From Heterostelium album PN500 (Eukaryota > Evosea > Eumycetozoa > Acytosteliales > Acytosteliaceae), in NCBI RefSeq assembly GCF_000004825.1, contig NW_008805070.1, forward strand, positions 1,550,001 through 1,614,000: a stretch of 64,000 nt of DNA, read 5' to 3'. Below the pieces are notes generated by a model. It was not told the origin of the DNA. It saw nothing but the letters and a program-made list of their open reading frames with translations, and made no database searches. Position 1 is the first letter of the stretch; the number at the start of each line of letters is the position of its first letter. Positions 44,068 through 56,428 of the stretch are shown here, in pieces. The position numbers and the translations under genes are program-made.

Positions 44068-45422
44068 ATGACATTTACAAGTATTAATAATTATAATAAT
44101 GGTGATAGTCAACCAACAAATAGTTTTCCAGGTATTCTATTTTTTGGACCGATTGTAAAGAGTAAAAAACAACAACTCCAACAAAAACAAGAGAATTGTA
44201 ATAGTAATAGCAGATATAAACAAAAACAAGTTTCAATCTCGAAATTGTATAGAGAGAAATCTTGTTTAAACTATATTAGTACACCCAAGGAAAAGCTTGA
44301 CTTTTATTCCAATCTTGTAGAGGTATTCACTGAGATGGATGCGAACTTGGCAAACGATTTGAAAAATGAAAACATATCAAAAGTAATTTCATCGAATAGG
44401 ATGAACAAAGCATTGATCACTGTCAAGCGTTCAGATTCTCTTGACATGGCACTCAAAGTACTCTCTGAAAATGATATATCATCGTGTCCTGTAATCGATC
44501 CAAAACTTGGTTGTATGGGTTTAGTTGATATGTTTGATATTGGTAAGTTACAGGACCAATTAATTATATAAAACAATAATAATAATTTATTAACAAATTT
44601 ATAGTTGAATATGTATTAGCAATGTTTAAAAAACAAATGGATGCAAATGGTGGAAGTAGTAATATTAAACCGTCAAAGTTGTTGGGAATGAATTATTTTA
44701 AATTGAATCTGGATCCAGTGTCTGTTGTCATCAACAAATCGAATGATGTCGAAACAATGTGTCCTGTGGTTACAGAGATGGACAATGTATTCAATCTGAT
44801 ACAGTTGTTCGCAATGGGTTGTCATAGAGTTCCAGTTTACTCTGTGCCTTCGCCAGTTTTGGAAAGTGGGAGTGGAAGTAGTAGTGGCGGCGGTGGTGGT
44901 GGTGTTCCACGTTTGAATAGAGTTATTAGTCAAACCGATCTAGCTATTTGGGCATGGCAAAACCCGCTGATACGTTCGCGAATCGTACAGAGTCAATCGA
45001 CAGTCGAGAACTTCTATCATCCCAATCCAAAGTGTGTCAACCAGTCGACCCCAACCATTGAAGTACTGCGGTTACTTCACGACCACAAAATCAGTGCGGT
45101 GGCAGTGGTGGATGACCGTGGCAAAATCAAGAACGAAGTGAGCACCGACAGCTGGAAAGGCATCAACGAGAAGAATCTCGATCTGATATTCGAAGACGTA
45201 AAGACATTTCTCAAGAGCAAACAGAAGCGAGATGGCAAGCAGTTCAAGCAATTCAAGACGTGCTCTCTCGACACCCCGATCCAAGAGATCTGGCAGATGG
45301 TCAACGACGAACGTGTACATAGAGTGTGGGTGGTCAACGAAAAGAACAAACTAGTCGGTATTGTTAGTTTAGTAGATCTATTGAGGTCATTACTCATGGT
45401 ATCAAATGAAAACACAAATTAA
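44068..45422 (+). CDS. protein with four CBS domains (AMPK-gamma/SNF4-like)
   Basis: Exons 44068-44542 and 44605-45422 encode 430 residues. After a low-complexity Asn/Gln head, four CBS motifs follow. CBS1 (ALITVKRSDSLDMALKVLSE, then SSCPVIDPKLGCMGLVDMFD) lies near residues 110-165. CBS2 (ETMCPVVTEMDNVFNLIQLF, then HRVPVYS) is interrupted by a Ser/Gly run. CBS3 is STPTIEVLRLLHDHKISAVA, and CBS4 is TPIQEIWQMVNDERVHRVWV, then LVGIVSLVDLLR. Paired CBS domains bind adenine nucleotides or S-adenosylmethionine. The layout resembles AMPK gamma and SDS23-type proteins, but I cannot decide between them, and no kinase or glycogen-binding module is present. Confidence 0.82.
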
Positions 45423-48284
45423 TGGAATGAAAAAAAGTTTTAAAACGCCATCGCCATTCAACTCTTTTTTTTATCTTTTTCCGGCTATCCAAATTGTAAA
45501 TAAAATTCTAAATACATATAATTATAATATTATTTCAGTGGAAATCCAACTTTTCTTTCAAACTTTTCATTTACCTAACAATACATTAATATCACAACAT
45601 AATCATTTACTTCAATAACATTTCAAACTAACTAACTACTTATTGTACTACACAATTACATCATTGTAAATTATAATGAGGAAAAAAATAAAAATTGATT
45701 TTTTTTATTTTAAAAATTCAGATATTGAGATCTTAATATCTATTTTTTGAATTCAAAAAATCAAAATCTAATCATTATATTTATGAATTACCTTACCTCT
45801 TTTGCAAAGCAAAGGTCTTTTAAAAAAAAATAAAAAATTAAATTTCAAAGCGAATAAAATCTAAAAGATATTTTCAGATTTTTACCAGTTTTTGCAATTT
45901 TTTTTTTTCATTTTCTTTTGGTCTATGATGCACCCATCCAAAAACACTATTAGTTTTGATAAAAATTCAAACAAAAAACAAAAAAAAAACAGAGAGGTCC
46001 AGCCTAATTATGTTTTTTTGATATTTCTCTAAATTGTTTTATCACTTTATCTTAATCAATCTATCTTGACGCGTCAAAAAGGAAGAAGAAGATAGATTGG
46101 AAAAGTATTGTTGTTTGATCATAATAGTTAGAGAAAGTAAACAAATAAAACATATCTTTCATATCTTTTCATATCTTTTTTTTTTTTTTATCTATTTTTA
46201 TAAATTTATAAATAGTTGTATTATTAAATAAAATAATCAAGTTGTAACAGTATTAGCAATAGAATAGAAGTAATCATTAATTTAGCAAACAGATAATAAT
46301 AATAATAATAATAATAATAGTTATTATAGCAGCGTATCTTAACTGAAAAAGTAATTTTATCTGAATAGTAATCAAAATCAGTCAAAATCAATCACTTCTT
46401 GTAAAAGTCTTATCTTGTTTTTGGGTGTCTTTTTTCTTTTTTTATTATTATTTTTATCGTTCTCTTTATAAGCAAATCATCTTATTTATTATTACTTGTT
46501 TGTTTGTTTTTCCATTCTGTAGAGTTAGTCAGTCAATCGATGTAGCTATATTTAAATATTTGTTCGTTTCAAATAAACAACACAGCAGAGCAGAGCATAG
46601 CAGAGCAGAGAGTGGAGTTTGACATAAACAAATTCATTGAACTCAATATGTGAGTTCTAGAAATGTGGTGTGTGTGTGTGACTGTTATAACAATATAAGT
46701 AACTTCTTTAACACTTTTACATATAGTGTCATTTTACTAAATTCACCAATATATCTTATACACATCATACAACTACACACTTCCATAGTATGATTACAAA
46801 GACAACAAACTTCCTATACAGAATTACATTTATATTATTTGATAAAAAAAAAGGTGACTTGTTACTTAAAATGAAACTCTATCATATAATACCTATCAAA
46901 TGAATTTATTGGAAAAATAGATGATCATCAAAAGATATATAAACAAAAATGTTGAATCAACAACACAACTCATAATCATTAGTTTATTATTTTAGTTTGT
47001 TTAGCTTCTCTGTCTTTTTTATTTATTTATAATATCACCTCTTTTCCCTGTGAACAATTAATATGATGGTTAGTTTAGATTTGTGTATAAGAAAGAGAAT
47101 TTATGTATATTCTTAATAATAGTTTCATTTCAGTTTTAGTTCAAAGAGTTTAAAATTTAAAAGTTGAACTTAATCAATATCAATATCGATATGATATAAA
47201 TAAATATTATGTTGTGTTGTACTGTGTGTTAATAGTTATTTGTGTGTGTGTGTGTGTGGTTATATGATATGTGATTTGATGTGTGTTAATATTAAAAATT
47301 TTTAATATTGTATCAGATTTTTAAAATACATTCATTTTTAACGATGATCAATCAGTCATTTTTTTTTGGTTAAAAGTAACAATAAATACATCAGCTTTTC
47401 ACCACTCTTATTTTCACAGATCACACCCTCACAACTTCCATCACTTCAACTTCAAATCGGTTTCTACCATTTTTTCAAACTAGTTTCAGATTTATGTGGA
47501 TTCAATTCACATCATAATTTAAGAGGGAAGGAGTATTACATTATGAAATACAACCATGATTTCTTGTTAATAGATACATATTTGCCTCTTGTTTGTTGTA
47601 TATACATACATTCTCATTCAATTTCATCACAATTAAGTTAGTTTGAGTTGTGTAGGAGCAGCTGCAAAAACAAAAACAACAACACTTGCCATTTTAAAAT
47701 TAAATTTTATTACATTATTTAGTTCAGATCAGATTCTTTAAATAGCATAGTTAAAACCCAGTAAAATTGTAGTTGTCGTTTTAATTTTATTTTTAAAATA
47801 AAACATTTTATAATTATTTTTTTTTGATGAGCAAATAATGCGTTATCTTGGATAAATTCAAATAGAATTCTTTAATCCAATGGTCATAGACATCATTAAC
47901 ATCCATCCACCACACCACTCACTCACTTACTCACTAACTCTTGGCAACAGCATCATCACCAACATCATACATTTTACTGTCACTATATTTCAACCCTACC
48001 TATCTACTCTTCGTTCTTTTTTTATTGACAATATGATTGTTTTTAAATCTTTTTTTTGCTTTAACATTGTCAGTGTAATTTGATGTAGGGCAGGCAAAGT
48101 TTGGAGGACTTTATTTTGAAAATCACTTTCATCTATCTCTCAAAAACAACATTAAAATCAAAAAAAAAAAAAACATCATTTCCATCAATTTAATTAAAAT
48201 ATTTATTAATCATTTATAATTATTTTTTAGATATACATTTTTAAATATTTTTTATTTATAATTAATTAAGTAAAATTAGAAAAG
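45423..48284. other. 2.9-kb gene-poor region upstream of the RGS gene
   Basis: AT-rich, with a nested palindrome at 46057-46099, a GCAGAGCA tandem near 46580-46612, and GT runs at 46668-46680 and 47242-47258. Open frames here are short and start without ATG or have biased composition. No RNA gene was recognised. Confidence 0.5.
46057..46099. repeat. nested palindrome around TTGACGCGTCAA
   Basis: CAATCTATCTT at 46057-46067 is the exact reverse complement of 46089-46099. Overlapping the left arm is the perfect 12-base palindrome TTGACGCGTCAA (46066-46077), the only such GC-rich motif in this region. It could be a dimeric transcription-factor site or a small hairpin. It is far (2.2 kb) from the RGS start and 0.65 kb downstream of the CBS gene. 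Confidence 0.6.
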
Positions 48285-51200
48285 ATGGGTTATACTGTAA
48301 GTAGTTCTTTCATTAATTATTTGGAATAACCAAAAGTTTTTATTAATTTTATTAATTTTTCATTTAAATTAATTATAGTTGTTAGAGGATTCAATTGAAA
48401 TAAATCCAACATCATTAAGAAAATACAATCAAAATATTCATACATTACATACATTATGTTTGTCTTTGAATAATGCATTGGATGGCTCAAAACATTTTGT
48501 TACTCAAGTTGAAGGTAATTATAACTATTTATTGAATGAAATGAAAAATAAGACAATTTCAAAAAATTAATAATTTTTATTACTATATTGTTATTATTAT
48601 CAAAATTTTAGCATTTATGGCTTCATCTTTCAATTTAGCAAGTGATTTACATAAAATTGGATTACAAATACCAGATATTGGCGAATTATCTGTAACAATG
48701 TCACAATTGAATAAGGAAATCAATCAATTATTACCACATTCACTAGTATGTTTGTTTAATTGTTAATTAGAAATTAATATATTTTTTTTTATTAATATAA
48801 TTTAATTTTATAATCTATAGAGAGAATGTAAATTATTATTGGAAACAGCATCTGAAAATCATGTTGCAATTGATCATACTGAAACTTTTAAGAATTTAAA
48901 GCAAGAGGTCGACAAATATCTCATCGATTCAATACAATATAGAAGAGAATTGAAGCAGTTACTTATAAAAAATACAAAATCATCGTCAGACAGCCAGAAC
49001 GACAAGATCTCTTTGGTAATGGCAAAGATAACATCTTCAATCGGTCAATATCAACGTTATCTATCATTATTAGAATCAGAGCTAAGTGAATTCTGTGGAA
49101 ATAGACATAAATATTTATTAACATTATCTAAAAGTGTAAGAAACATATCAAATTAAACCAAAATTAATTAAATTTCTAATTTAATTTTTTATAGATATTA
49201 AATTTACATCATTTAGTACATTTTGGTAGAAAAATGGATTCAATTAGTCCAGATACTGGTGTAAGAAGTTCAACTACAATTCATAGTAAATATAATTATA
49301 ATGCAATTCCAGATTTAAATAGTAGTAATAATAATAATAATAATAGTAATAATAATAATAATGGGAATAATACAACTAGAAAATTAAGTTATAAACCACC
49401 ATCATCATTCAAAGAGATTGTTTTAGACCCAGTATTTTTAAAGGCATTTACAATGTTCTCAGAGAAACAACATGGTTTGGAGAATCTATTGTTTTGGATC
49501 GACGCTCAATCCATAAAGAGTTTGGAGAACGACCTTGAGAATCTGTCGACGAATCGCGAAACCATCAGAACTCAATACATAAATGTGTACAACAACTATA
49601 TTGCGAGTGGTGCCAACTATGAGATTAACATTGACTCTGAGTCGCGTAATGAAATCGAGGAGCGTCGTCTCAACTTGTTCACCGACGATCCTTTCTTCCC
49701 GTCGTTGATCAGCTCGGTAGAGTCGATCGAGGGCATTCTCAACTACTCGATATTCCCACTGTTTGTCAAGTCGCCGCTCTACCACGCCGCCATCCTCATG
49801 AACAAATCGGCGTCACATACTGCCCCCACCCAAGGACTGGGTGCACTCCTACAGAGTTTGGATGCACTCATTCGTAATCCCATCGGTTTAGAGTATTTCC
49901 TGTTATATTTATCACGTTCCACCGCGAATACAAGCAGTCCTACGACATCGCCACCCACCACTCCACTCTCCAACTCGCCACCTTCACCCAACTCACTGTC
50001 GCCACGTTCCATCATCTCGATGATATCGCCACTGTCAGTCTCACAGACCGAAGCTAAAAACATGGTTTACTTTTGGTTGGAGGTCAACAAGTATCGTGAA
50101 CTCTCGGACGAATATCTCGAGTCGTACGCAATGGATATTTTCACCACCTACTTGAAAGTCAACGCTGAGAAAGAGTTGACCACCTTTAGCAACTCGCGTT
50201 ATCACAACACCATCCAAGACAACATCAGCTCAAAGAATATCAGTCGTGAACTCTTTGCTTCGCTGCTGCAGGATGTCATTTTCCAACTGACCAACTCGCA
50301 CTTCCCTGCGTTCCTTCAACACCAAGTCTGCAGAGACATGATGGCACGTGAAGAAAAGATGTTGAAATATCTCGAAAAAGACAAAGGACGTACCAAACCA
50401 AGTGAGAATAAAGTGGAGCAACAATTTGAGCATATCTCAAAGGAGAAGGCAAAGACACCGCCCGCGCGTCTCACCTCCATCAAACCAGGCACCAATTTGA
50501 TGCCCATCAATGAGCGAAGCAATAGTATTGTAAGACCGAGCCCGGGCAACGGTACACCTCCCAGCAGCGCTCAGCATCTCAAAGAACTTCCTCCACTTCC
50601 ACCAAAGCGTGGACTGACTTCAAGTAGTAACAGTGCCGCCGGCGATTTATCGTCTTCCGGTGGAAGTGTAGACCATGAAACAACCACCACCAACAACAAC
50701 TCACCACATCTCTCATCATCCGGTAACAGTAGCAACTCTGGCAGCGCGCTCAACGTCTCCAAAATATTCTCACCCAACATCATGTCGGTTTCCTCACTCT
50801 CCAACAAGAAGAGTAGCAGTAACTTGAACGACTACATTGTATCTTCATCTTCGCCAACACTCAACAGCAGTGGTCACCACGGCCACCATCATCATTCTCC
50901 CAACTACAGTATCAACGTCAGTGGAGGTGCCGCCACCATTTCCTCACCAAGCTTGTCGGCCTCACAAACATCGCCAACCTCTGACAAACCCAATGAAGTA
51001 TTCAATTTTATTTTAACAGATCAATCGTGGTTGGATGCATTCAAGCGATTTGTAAAGTCTGAGAAATGCGAGGAGTTGTTGCTCTGCTGGATGGATTTGG
51101 AGCGATATGCCAACCGTGGCACCAAAGTATCGATCGCATCCGCTCAGAACATCTACGATAATTTCTTCCAAGATGGATCGCCACTCGAAGTCAACCTCGA

Positions 51201-51417
51201 AATTGAGGTCAAGAATCAAATGCGTGATGCACTCAAAAACAAAAACATGGAAGAAATCGAAGTGGCCATTCGTATTTCCAGTCAATCGGCATTCGAATTG
51301 CTACGTGTCGATACCTTTAGTCGTTTCCTAAAGAGCCCAATCTATCGTGAGGTATCCAACCAACTTGGTGATCCATTCGAAGCGAAAAACAGAAAGAAAC
51401 TATTATCAAAGAAATAA
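48285..51417 (+). CDS. triple-RGS-domain protein
   Basis: Exons 48285-48296, 48379-48514, 48612-48745, 48821-49135 and 49195-51417 encode 939 residues starting MGYT-LLEDSIEINPTSLRK. Residues 1-215 are helical and resemble a BAR/IMD-type bundle, though this is uncertain. Three RGS domains follow. RGS1 is near residues 255-385 (FLKAFTMFSEKQHGLENLLF, ending FPLFVKSPLYHAAI). RGS2 runs from YFLLYLSRS to FPAFLQHQVCRDMM and is split by a Pro/Ser insert near residues 425-465. RGS3 at the C-terminus runs from AFKRFVKSEKCEELLLCWMD to FSRFLKSPIYREV. A Ser-rich linker precedes RGS3. RGS domains speed GTP hydrolysis by G-alpha subunits, so a role in chemotactic G-protein signalling is likely. Multi-RGS arrays are unusual outside amoebae. 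Confidence 0.86.
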
Positions 51418-51628
51418 AAATAAATAAAAAAATTAAATAAAAATTACTATATTTTAAAATAATAACAAAAGAATATGAATATTCATTCCAATATGCCTTG
51501 CCATTCACTAATTTTTATTTGTTATTTTTGGTTAATTATAAAATAAAGGAAGAAGGATCTATATATTTTTTATATATTGTTTCTAAATTTAATAAATAAA
51601 TAGTTAACTAAAACTAGTTCTTTAATTT

Positions 51629-51949
51629 TTATTTTAAAGTTGGTAGGTCAAATGATGGAATTTCTTCTTTTACTGTTTCATAAAGCATGTGGAAAGACGG
51701 CAAATTTATAGGATTCTTAATTGAATGATTTAATTCCAAACAAGTAAATTGAATTTCATTGATAGGGTATAAATATTCAATATCCATTAGTGATGTTGAA
51801 AATTTTTCTTTTCTATTAGAGGTTGGTGTATTGTTAAAAATATTATCTTTGGTATTGCTTTTGATATTTGTATGACAACCATTAAAAATTGAACTCTCTG
51901 TATTATTAATTTGATTTTTTATACAAATAGAAGTATTATTATTTTCCAT
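51629..51949 (-). CDS. small orphan protein
   Basis: An uninterrupted frame of 106 residues beginning MENNNTSICIKNQINNTESS. The second half is less biased (IEYLYPINEIQFTCLELNHS, then SFHMLYETVKEEIPSFD) and looks like real protein. No signal peptide, membrane segment or known domain is seen. It is head-to-head with the HisRS gene across a 400-bp AT-rich interval. I do not recognise a family. Confidence 0.5.
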   Translation of the reverse strand: MENNNTSICIKNQINNTESSIFNGCHTNIKSNTKDNIFNNTPTSNRKEKFSTSLMDIEYLYPINEIQFTCLELNHSIKNPINLPSFHMLYETVKEEIPSFDLPTLK

Positions 51950-52352
51950 TTTATAAAATATTCTAATATATATTAATTGTATTAAAAAAGGATTGATTAT
52001 AAAAATAAAAGATTACAAGTTATTCTTTTAAATATTATCAATTTATAGAATAATTCAAATAAATTAAACTTTGTCTTATCATACTTGAAAAAAAACTGTA
52101 AATTTAAAAAATAAACATGAAGAATAATTAAATTAAAAAAAAAAGATATATTTAAGATTCAGGTTTATTGTGATTATTCAATGAATGGGGTGATTGTTTT
52201 AATCTCATCAAAATTTGTAACTAAAAAAAAATTCAATCAAATTTTTTTTATCTAAAAATGGATAAAATTTATGTGTGTTTTATGATCAATGATCAGATGT
52301 TAAAACTTAAAAATTAGATTAAAAAACAAAACAATATTATCATAAAATTATT
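51950..52352. other. divergent promoter region
   Basis: AT-rich interval between the orphan gene (minus) and the HisRS gene (plus). It includes GATCAATGATCAGAT near 52282 and A runs. No gene was seen. Confidence 0.45.
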
Positions 52353-53813
52353 ATGTATACAAGGATTAAAGGTACAATAGATATATTCCCAAAGGAGAAG
52401 CGATTGTATCAATTCGTTGGTAATGTAGGTAGACGTGTTGCAGCGATCTATGGATTCAAAGAGATGTCCACTCCGATCATTGAACACACCGAGCTGTTTC
52501 AACGATCGGTTGGCGACGACAGTGATATCGTCTCGAAAGAGATGTATTCATTCAAGGATCTCGGTGGTTCGATGACTTGTTTACGACCTGAGAATACAGC
52601 AGGTGTAGTTCGTGCGGTGGTCAATGAGCAATCGGCTGCACATATGCCACAACGATACTTTTACAGCGGACCTATGTTCCGTTATGAACGACCACAACGT
52701 GGAAGACAAAGACAATTCGAACAACTCGGAATCGAATCATTCGGTGAATCAGATCCATCTTCTGACGTCGAAGTAATCGATTGTGCCAATATGTTTTTAA
52801 ATCAATTATCTATTACCAATGATAAATATACTGTACGTTAACATATTTTATTAATTGTGGTGAATTAAATACTTATAAATACTATAATTATTATTATTTA
52901 GTTAAAGATAAATTCATTAGGTGATTTAGAATCTAGAAGTAAATATTTAAATCAATTAGAATTATATTATAAAGATAGAAGAGAAAGTTTATCAAAAGAT
53001 TCACAGGATAGATTGGATAGAGGAAGTATTTTGAGAATTTTAGATTCAAAAGATGTAAAAGATAAAGCTATCAGTAAAGATGCACCAAAGTTATTTGATT
53101 ATCTGAATAGTGAAAGTTTAGATAGGTATGTTAATATCAACAACAACAGAAGTTGAAATATATGAATATGTTTATTAATAATAAACAATTATAGATTTAA
53201 TAAGGTATTGAATGGATTGGATAAATTCGAATTGAAATATCAATTGGATCATAATTTAGTACGAGGATTAGATTATTATAATCATACTATATTTGAGATG
53301 GTTGTTGGCGATGAAACAACGACATCATCGGCACCACCTCTGGCGATATTGGGTGGTGGTCGTTACGATGGTCTGGCCAATAAGTTTGGTTATAAATCAC
53401 AGAAATCAGCGGCATTACCATCGATTGGCTGGGCGTGTGGAGTGGAGAGAATCTTGATGTTTATGGATCAACAGTTGTTAAAGCCAGAGACCAAGCCGAT
53501 TGTTGTTTGTACATTCGAGAGTAACGAATCGATCGTTCAGTTGGCAAGAGACATAGCGAGAACACTTCGACACCAAGGCTATGCAGTGATTGTCTCTGAT
53601 TTGAATTTGTCAACCTCCAAACAAATTAGAAACGCAAATCAACGTTATGAACCGGAAGTTGTCATTGTCGTCGGTGGTGAAGAAGCATTGACCAACTCTG
53701 TACAAATCAAACACATGGCAACTGAATCTAAACATACCGTCCGAATTGAAAAAATTACCGATCATCTCACTCAATTAAATATACAAACAATTGATCCAAT
53801 AAACAATATATGA
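52353..53813 (+). CDS. mhisS: histidyl-tRNA synthetase, bacterial/organellar type
   Basis: Exons 52353-52832, 52902-53125 and 53195-53813 encode 440 residues, typical of bacterial HisRS (about 420), without the WHEP extension of the cytosolic enzyme. The class II core is complete. Motif 1 is near residues 30-50 (YGFKEMSTPIIEHTELF), motif 2 at YFYSGPMFRYERPQRGRQRQ, then FEQLGIESFG, the histidine-specific loop NLVRGLDYYNHTIFE, motif 3 at SIGWACGVERILMF, and the anticodon-binding domain (IVQLARDIARTLRHQGYAVI) at the end. The bacterial form indicates the mitochondrial enzyme, although the start MYTRIKGTIDIFP shows no presequence, so a missed upstream exon or an internal signal is possible. Confidence 0.92.
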
Positions 53814-54500
53814 ATTAATAGTTTAAAAAAACAGTTAAATATTTTGAAATTTTATATATTTAAATTATATTTTGAATATGTTCATACCTTACCATACCTC
53901 TACCTTAACATCTGTCTTACCACCAAAAGTCTACCAATCCAATCGAAATAGATTATCTATTTTACAAATTCCTTTAGATTTGATATAGCCAACAATTTGA
54001 TATTTATAGAAAAATAGAGATCTAATTTAACAAGGAAAAGAAAATTCTTGATCCAATCTCAAGAACCAATTTTAAGGAAAGAAAAATTGTTATAATTGAA
54101 TATATAGAAATAAAAGAATGATTCAATAAAAAGAAAAGAAAATTAAAAGTAAAATAGATTATTGTTATTTATTTTACTATTAATTTAAAATAGAAAAGTT
54201 CTAGTGGGTGGATTTTCTTCTTAAATTAATATTAGTTCATGTGGTAATTCATCCAAAACTTCAGACTTGGAGACAACCATACTTGATAAAAATAAAGTAA
54301 CCAAGAAAATGGCACATTTTTTATAAAATATTTTATAAAATGATTAATATACTATTTGTCTTTTGAAAATTTATCAAAAAATTGATTCTTTAATTTATTA
54401 ATGGCCTTTTCCCTTAGCAAAATTAGAATCTAAGTTGTATTTCTATTATTTTTTTTTTCAACTTCAATGAATCTAATAAATTTTATTTTTTTAATTGGAA
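53814..54500. other. spacer with a relic of the signal-peptide exon
   Basis: Mostly AT-rich. At 54237-54335 it carries a copy of the beginning of the secreted-protein gene at 54501-55562 (listed separately). No other gene was seen. Confidence 0.6.
54237..54335 (-). pseudogene. partial copy of a secreted-protein signal exon
   Basis: This segment is about 90% identical to 55462-55558. Translated, it reads KKCAIFLVTLFLSSMVVSKS, then EVLDELPHE, next to CAIFLVTLCISSMVVSKSEV in the intact gene. It has no start codon in frame and ends in unrelated DNA after the copied stretch. It sits directly downstream of the parent gene and in the same orientation, so it is a truncated tandem duplicate. Confidence 0.85.
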
Positions 54501-55562
54501 TTACATTGGAGTGAAGACAACATAGGTATCGTCTTTGTCATTGTTACTGAACCACAAAGCATCACCATTGCATTCAGCAATGAGGTAGCCATGTCTGTTT
54601 CTTACTTTGTACATATATCTTTTGTTACCACTATCCTCCAAAGCATAGATAGAGGGTACTAAAGTATGTTCAGGAGGGAACGTGGTTGCACAATCAGAGG
54701 CAACGGTGTTCCATCCTCTTGCGATACCATTAACGTCTGAATCTAAGATTTGGAGACCTCTTCTTGTCATTCCAAAATTACCAGAGACGATATCGATCAG
54801 CGACATGATCATGTTGGCAAGCCATAAGCTTCCATCTGGTGCACTACCATAAACCCATTTCATATCACTTGGACATTGGTAGTCTTCTCTATTGGTCTCA
54901 AAGGAAACTGGACGTGAGATGTCAATGGAATTCGATGTTCGAGTACCAGTTGCAACGGCCAATTTGATTGTGTTTTGGTTCCACTTGTTGTCTTGTTTTA
55001 CTTGTCTCCAACTCTTAAAGTATAACTTTGATTGGTACCAATAGCTGCCGCATTTCTTGACGATACGCATATTGGCATTTTGACTTCTACCCAAGATATA
55101 GTTTTTTTCATCACTGCCACGAATAGTATACAATGTTCCTGCAGGTGGTGATACTTAATAAAAGTTGTTAATACAAAAAAAAAAATATATTTAAATTGCT
55201 GAAAACATACATGGAGCCCAGACAGTAGCACCTTTTCCATCAGCAAAAATGTCAAAGTCTTCACCTTCCTCTTCTGGTGATTGAACATAGGTACCATTGA
55301 AGTTTACAGGTTCCATTGGCTCGGTGGTATAATGTTCTTTCTTCCATGATGCTTCAATATCACGCTTAGCTCCTGGTTTTCTTGATTCAGATGTGAGTGT
55401 GTTGGATGTAACGATTGGACACTCAGAGTTATGAGTGGTATCTCGGCCATGATTAGCAACTTCATGTGGTAATTCAACCAAAACTTCAGACTTGGAGACA
55501 ACCATACTTGATATACATAATGTTACCAAGAAAATGGCACATTTTTTATAAAATATAGACAT
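54501..55562 (-). CDS. secreted protein of unknown family
   Basis: Exons 55562-55211 and 55153-54501 (57-bp intron) encode 334 residues. Residues 1-23 are a clear signal peptide (MSIFYKKCAIFLVTLCISSM, then VVS). Residues 24-120 are polar with one N-glycosylation site (NGT). Residues 125-334 form a globular region with paired cysteines and many aromatic residues: YILGRSQNANMRIVKKCGSY, QCPSDMKWVYGSAPDGSLWL and ECNGDALWFSNNDKDDTYVV. I do not recognise the fold. It has no membrane anchor, so export or lysosomal delivery is expected. A 21-bp hairpin sits 165 bp upstream of the start, and a truncated copy of the first exon lies downstream. Confidence 0.72.
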
Positions 55563-56428
55563 TTATTTATATATATTTGTAAAGAAATGATAATGAAGTT
55601 TGAAGGGAGCTGTATTTATAGATAAAACTTTTTGTTTTTTTCGAATTAAACTCATTATTATTAATTGAAAATGGGTGAACGATATTTTGCAATCAATTCC
55701 ACCTTGTTAATTGTTTAACGGTACATCAGAATAATGGTCAATCTACAAGGTTTATTTACTTTTGTAGATTGACCATTATTCTTTGAAGTGCACTTCACCC
55801 ACGTCAAATCAAAACCATTAGATTTTATTTTTTTTTATAATCATCAAAACACTATTTTAATTTTTTGCCTAATTAAAGTTAATCTAGCTGGTGTGAAAGA
55901 TTAAAATTAATTAATTAATTACTTTTTTTTTTTTGAGATTTGAAGATTTTTTTTAGCTTCATAGAACATTATGTTTTGATCGACAGTTGAATTGTTGTTA
56001 CAGTAACAGAAACTGTAATGTTATTAATTAATACACACCCATTACAATTTCGGATAGAACAAGAAGAGTACTTTTTAAACTTTTCTATTACAAATTACCT
56101 TGATCATTCTATTATTTTTAAACCCAAATGTGATGATGCAGTACAAAATTTTGAAAAATAATCAATTTTTTATCTTATTTTTATTTATTAGAACCGAAGA
56201 TGAAGATACAAATCTATAACTGTAATCTTAGAGTTAAAGAATTATTAGATTTAGTTTCTTATTATCTAACAAAAAAAAAAAACAATTATTGGTCACCACG
56301 CAAAATGAATTGATTTTATTCTTTTTTTTTTTAATAAACTGAATTTTGGTTCCTTTTAATTTATTAGTGAAGTTCATTTCATCTTTAATAGTTAGTGAGT
56401 TTATTACTATTATATAAATATAATCGTT
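55563..56428. other. divergent promoter region with a perfect hairpin
   Basis: This interval lies between the secreted-protein gene (minus) and the CABIN1-like gene (plus). It contains the hairpin at 55728-55782; the rest is AT-rich with T runs. No gene was seen. Confidence 0.5.
55728..55782. repeat. 21-bp perfect hairpin with 13-nt loop
   Basis: AGAATAATGGTCAATCTACA plus A (55728-55748) and 55762-55782 are exact reverse complements separated by GGTTTATTTACTT. The stem is long and perfect for such AT-rich surroundings, and lies 166-220 bp upstream of the secreted-protein start codon. It could be a microRNA-like precursor, a cruciform regulatory site or a tiny inverted-repeat element. There is no U-tract following on either strand that would suggest a polymerase III terminator. 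Confidence 0.85.

Noticed and set aside
47366-48083. Two open frames upstream of the RGS gene
   Set aside because: Biased composition and no splice support; they lie in probable leader or promoter sequence.
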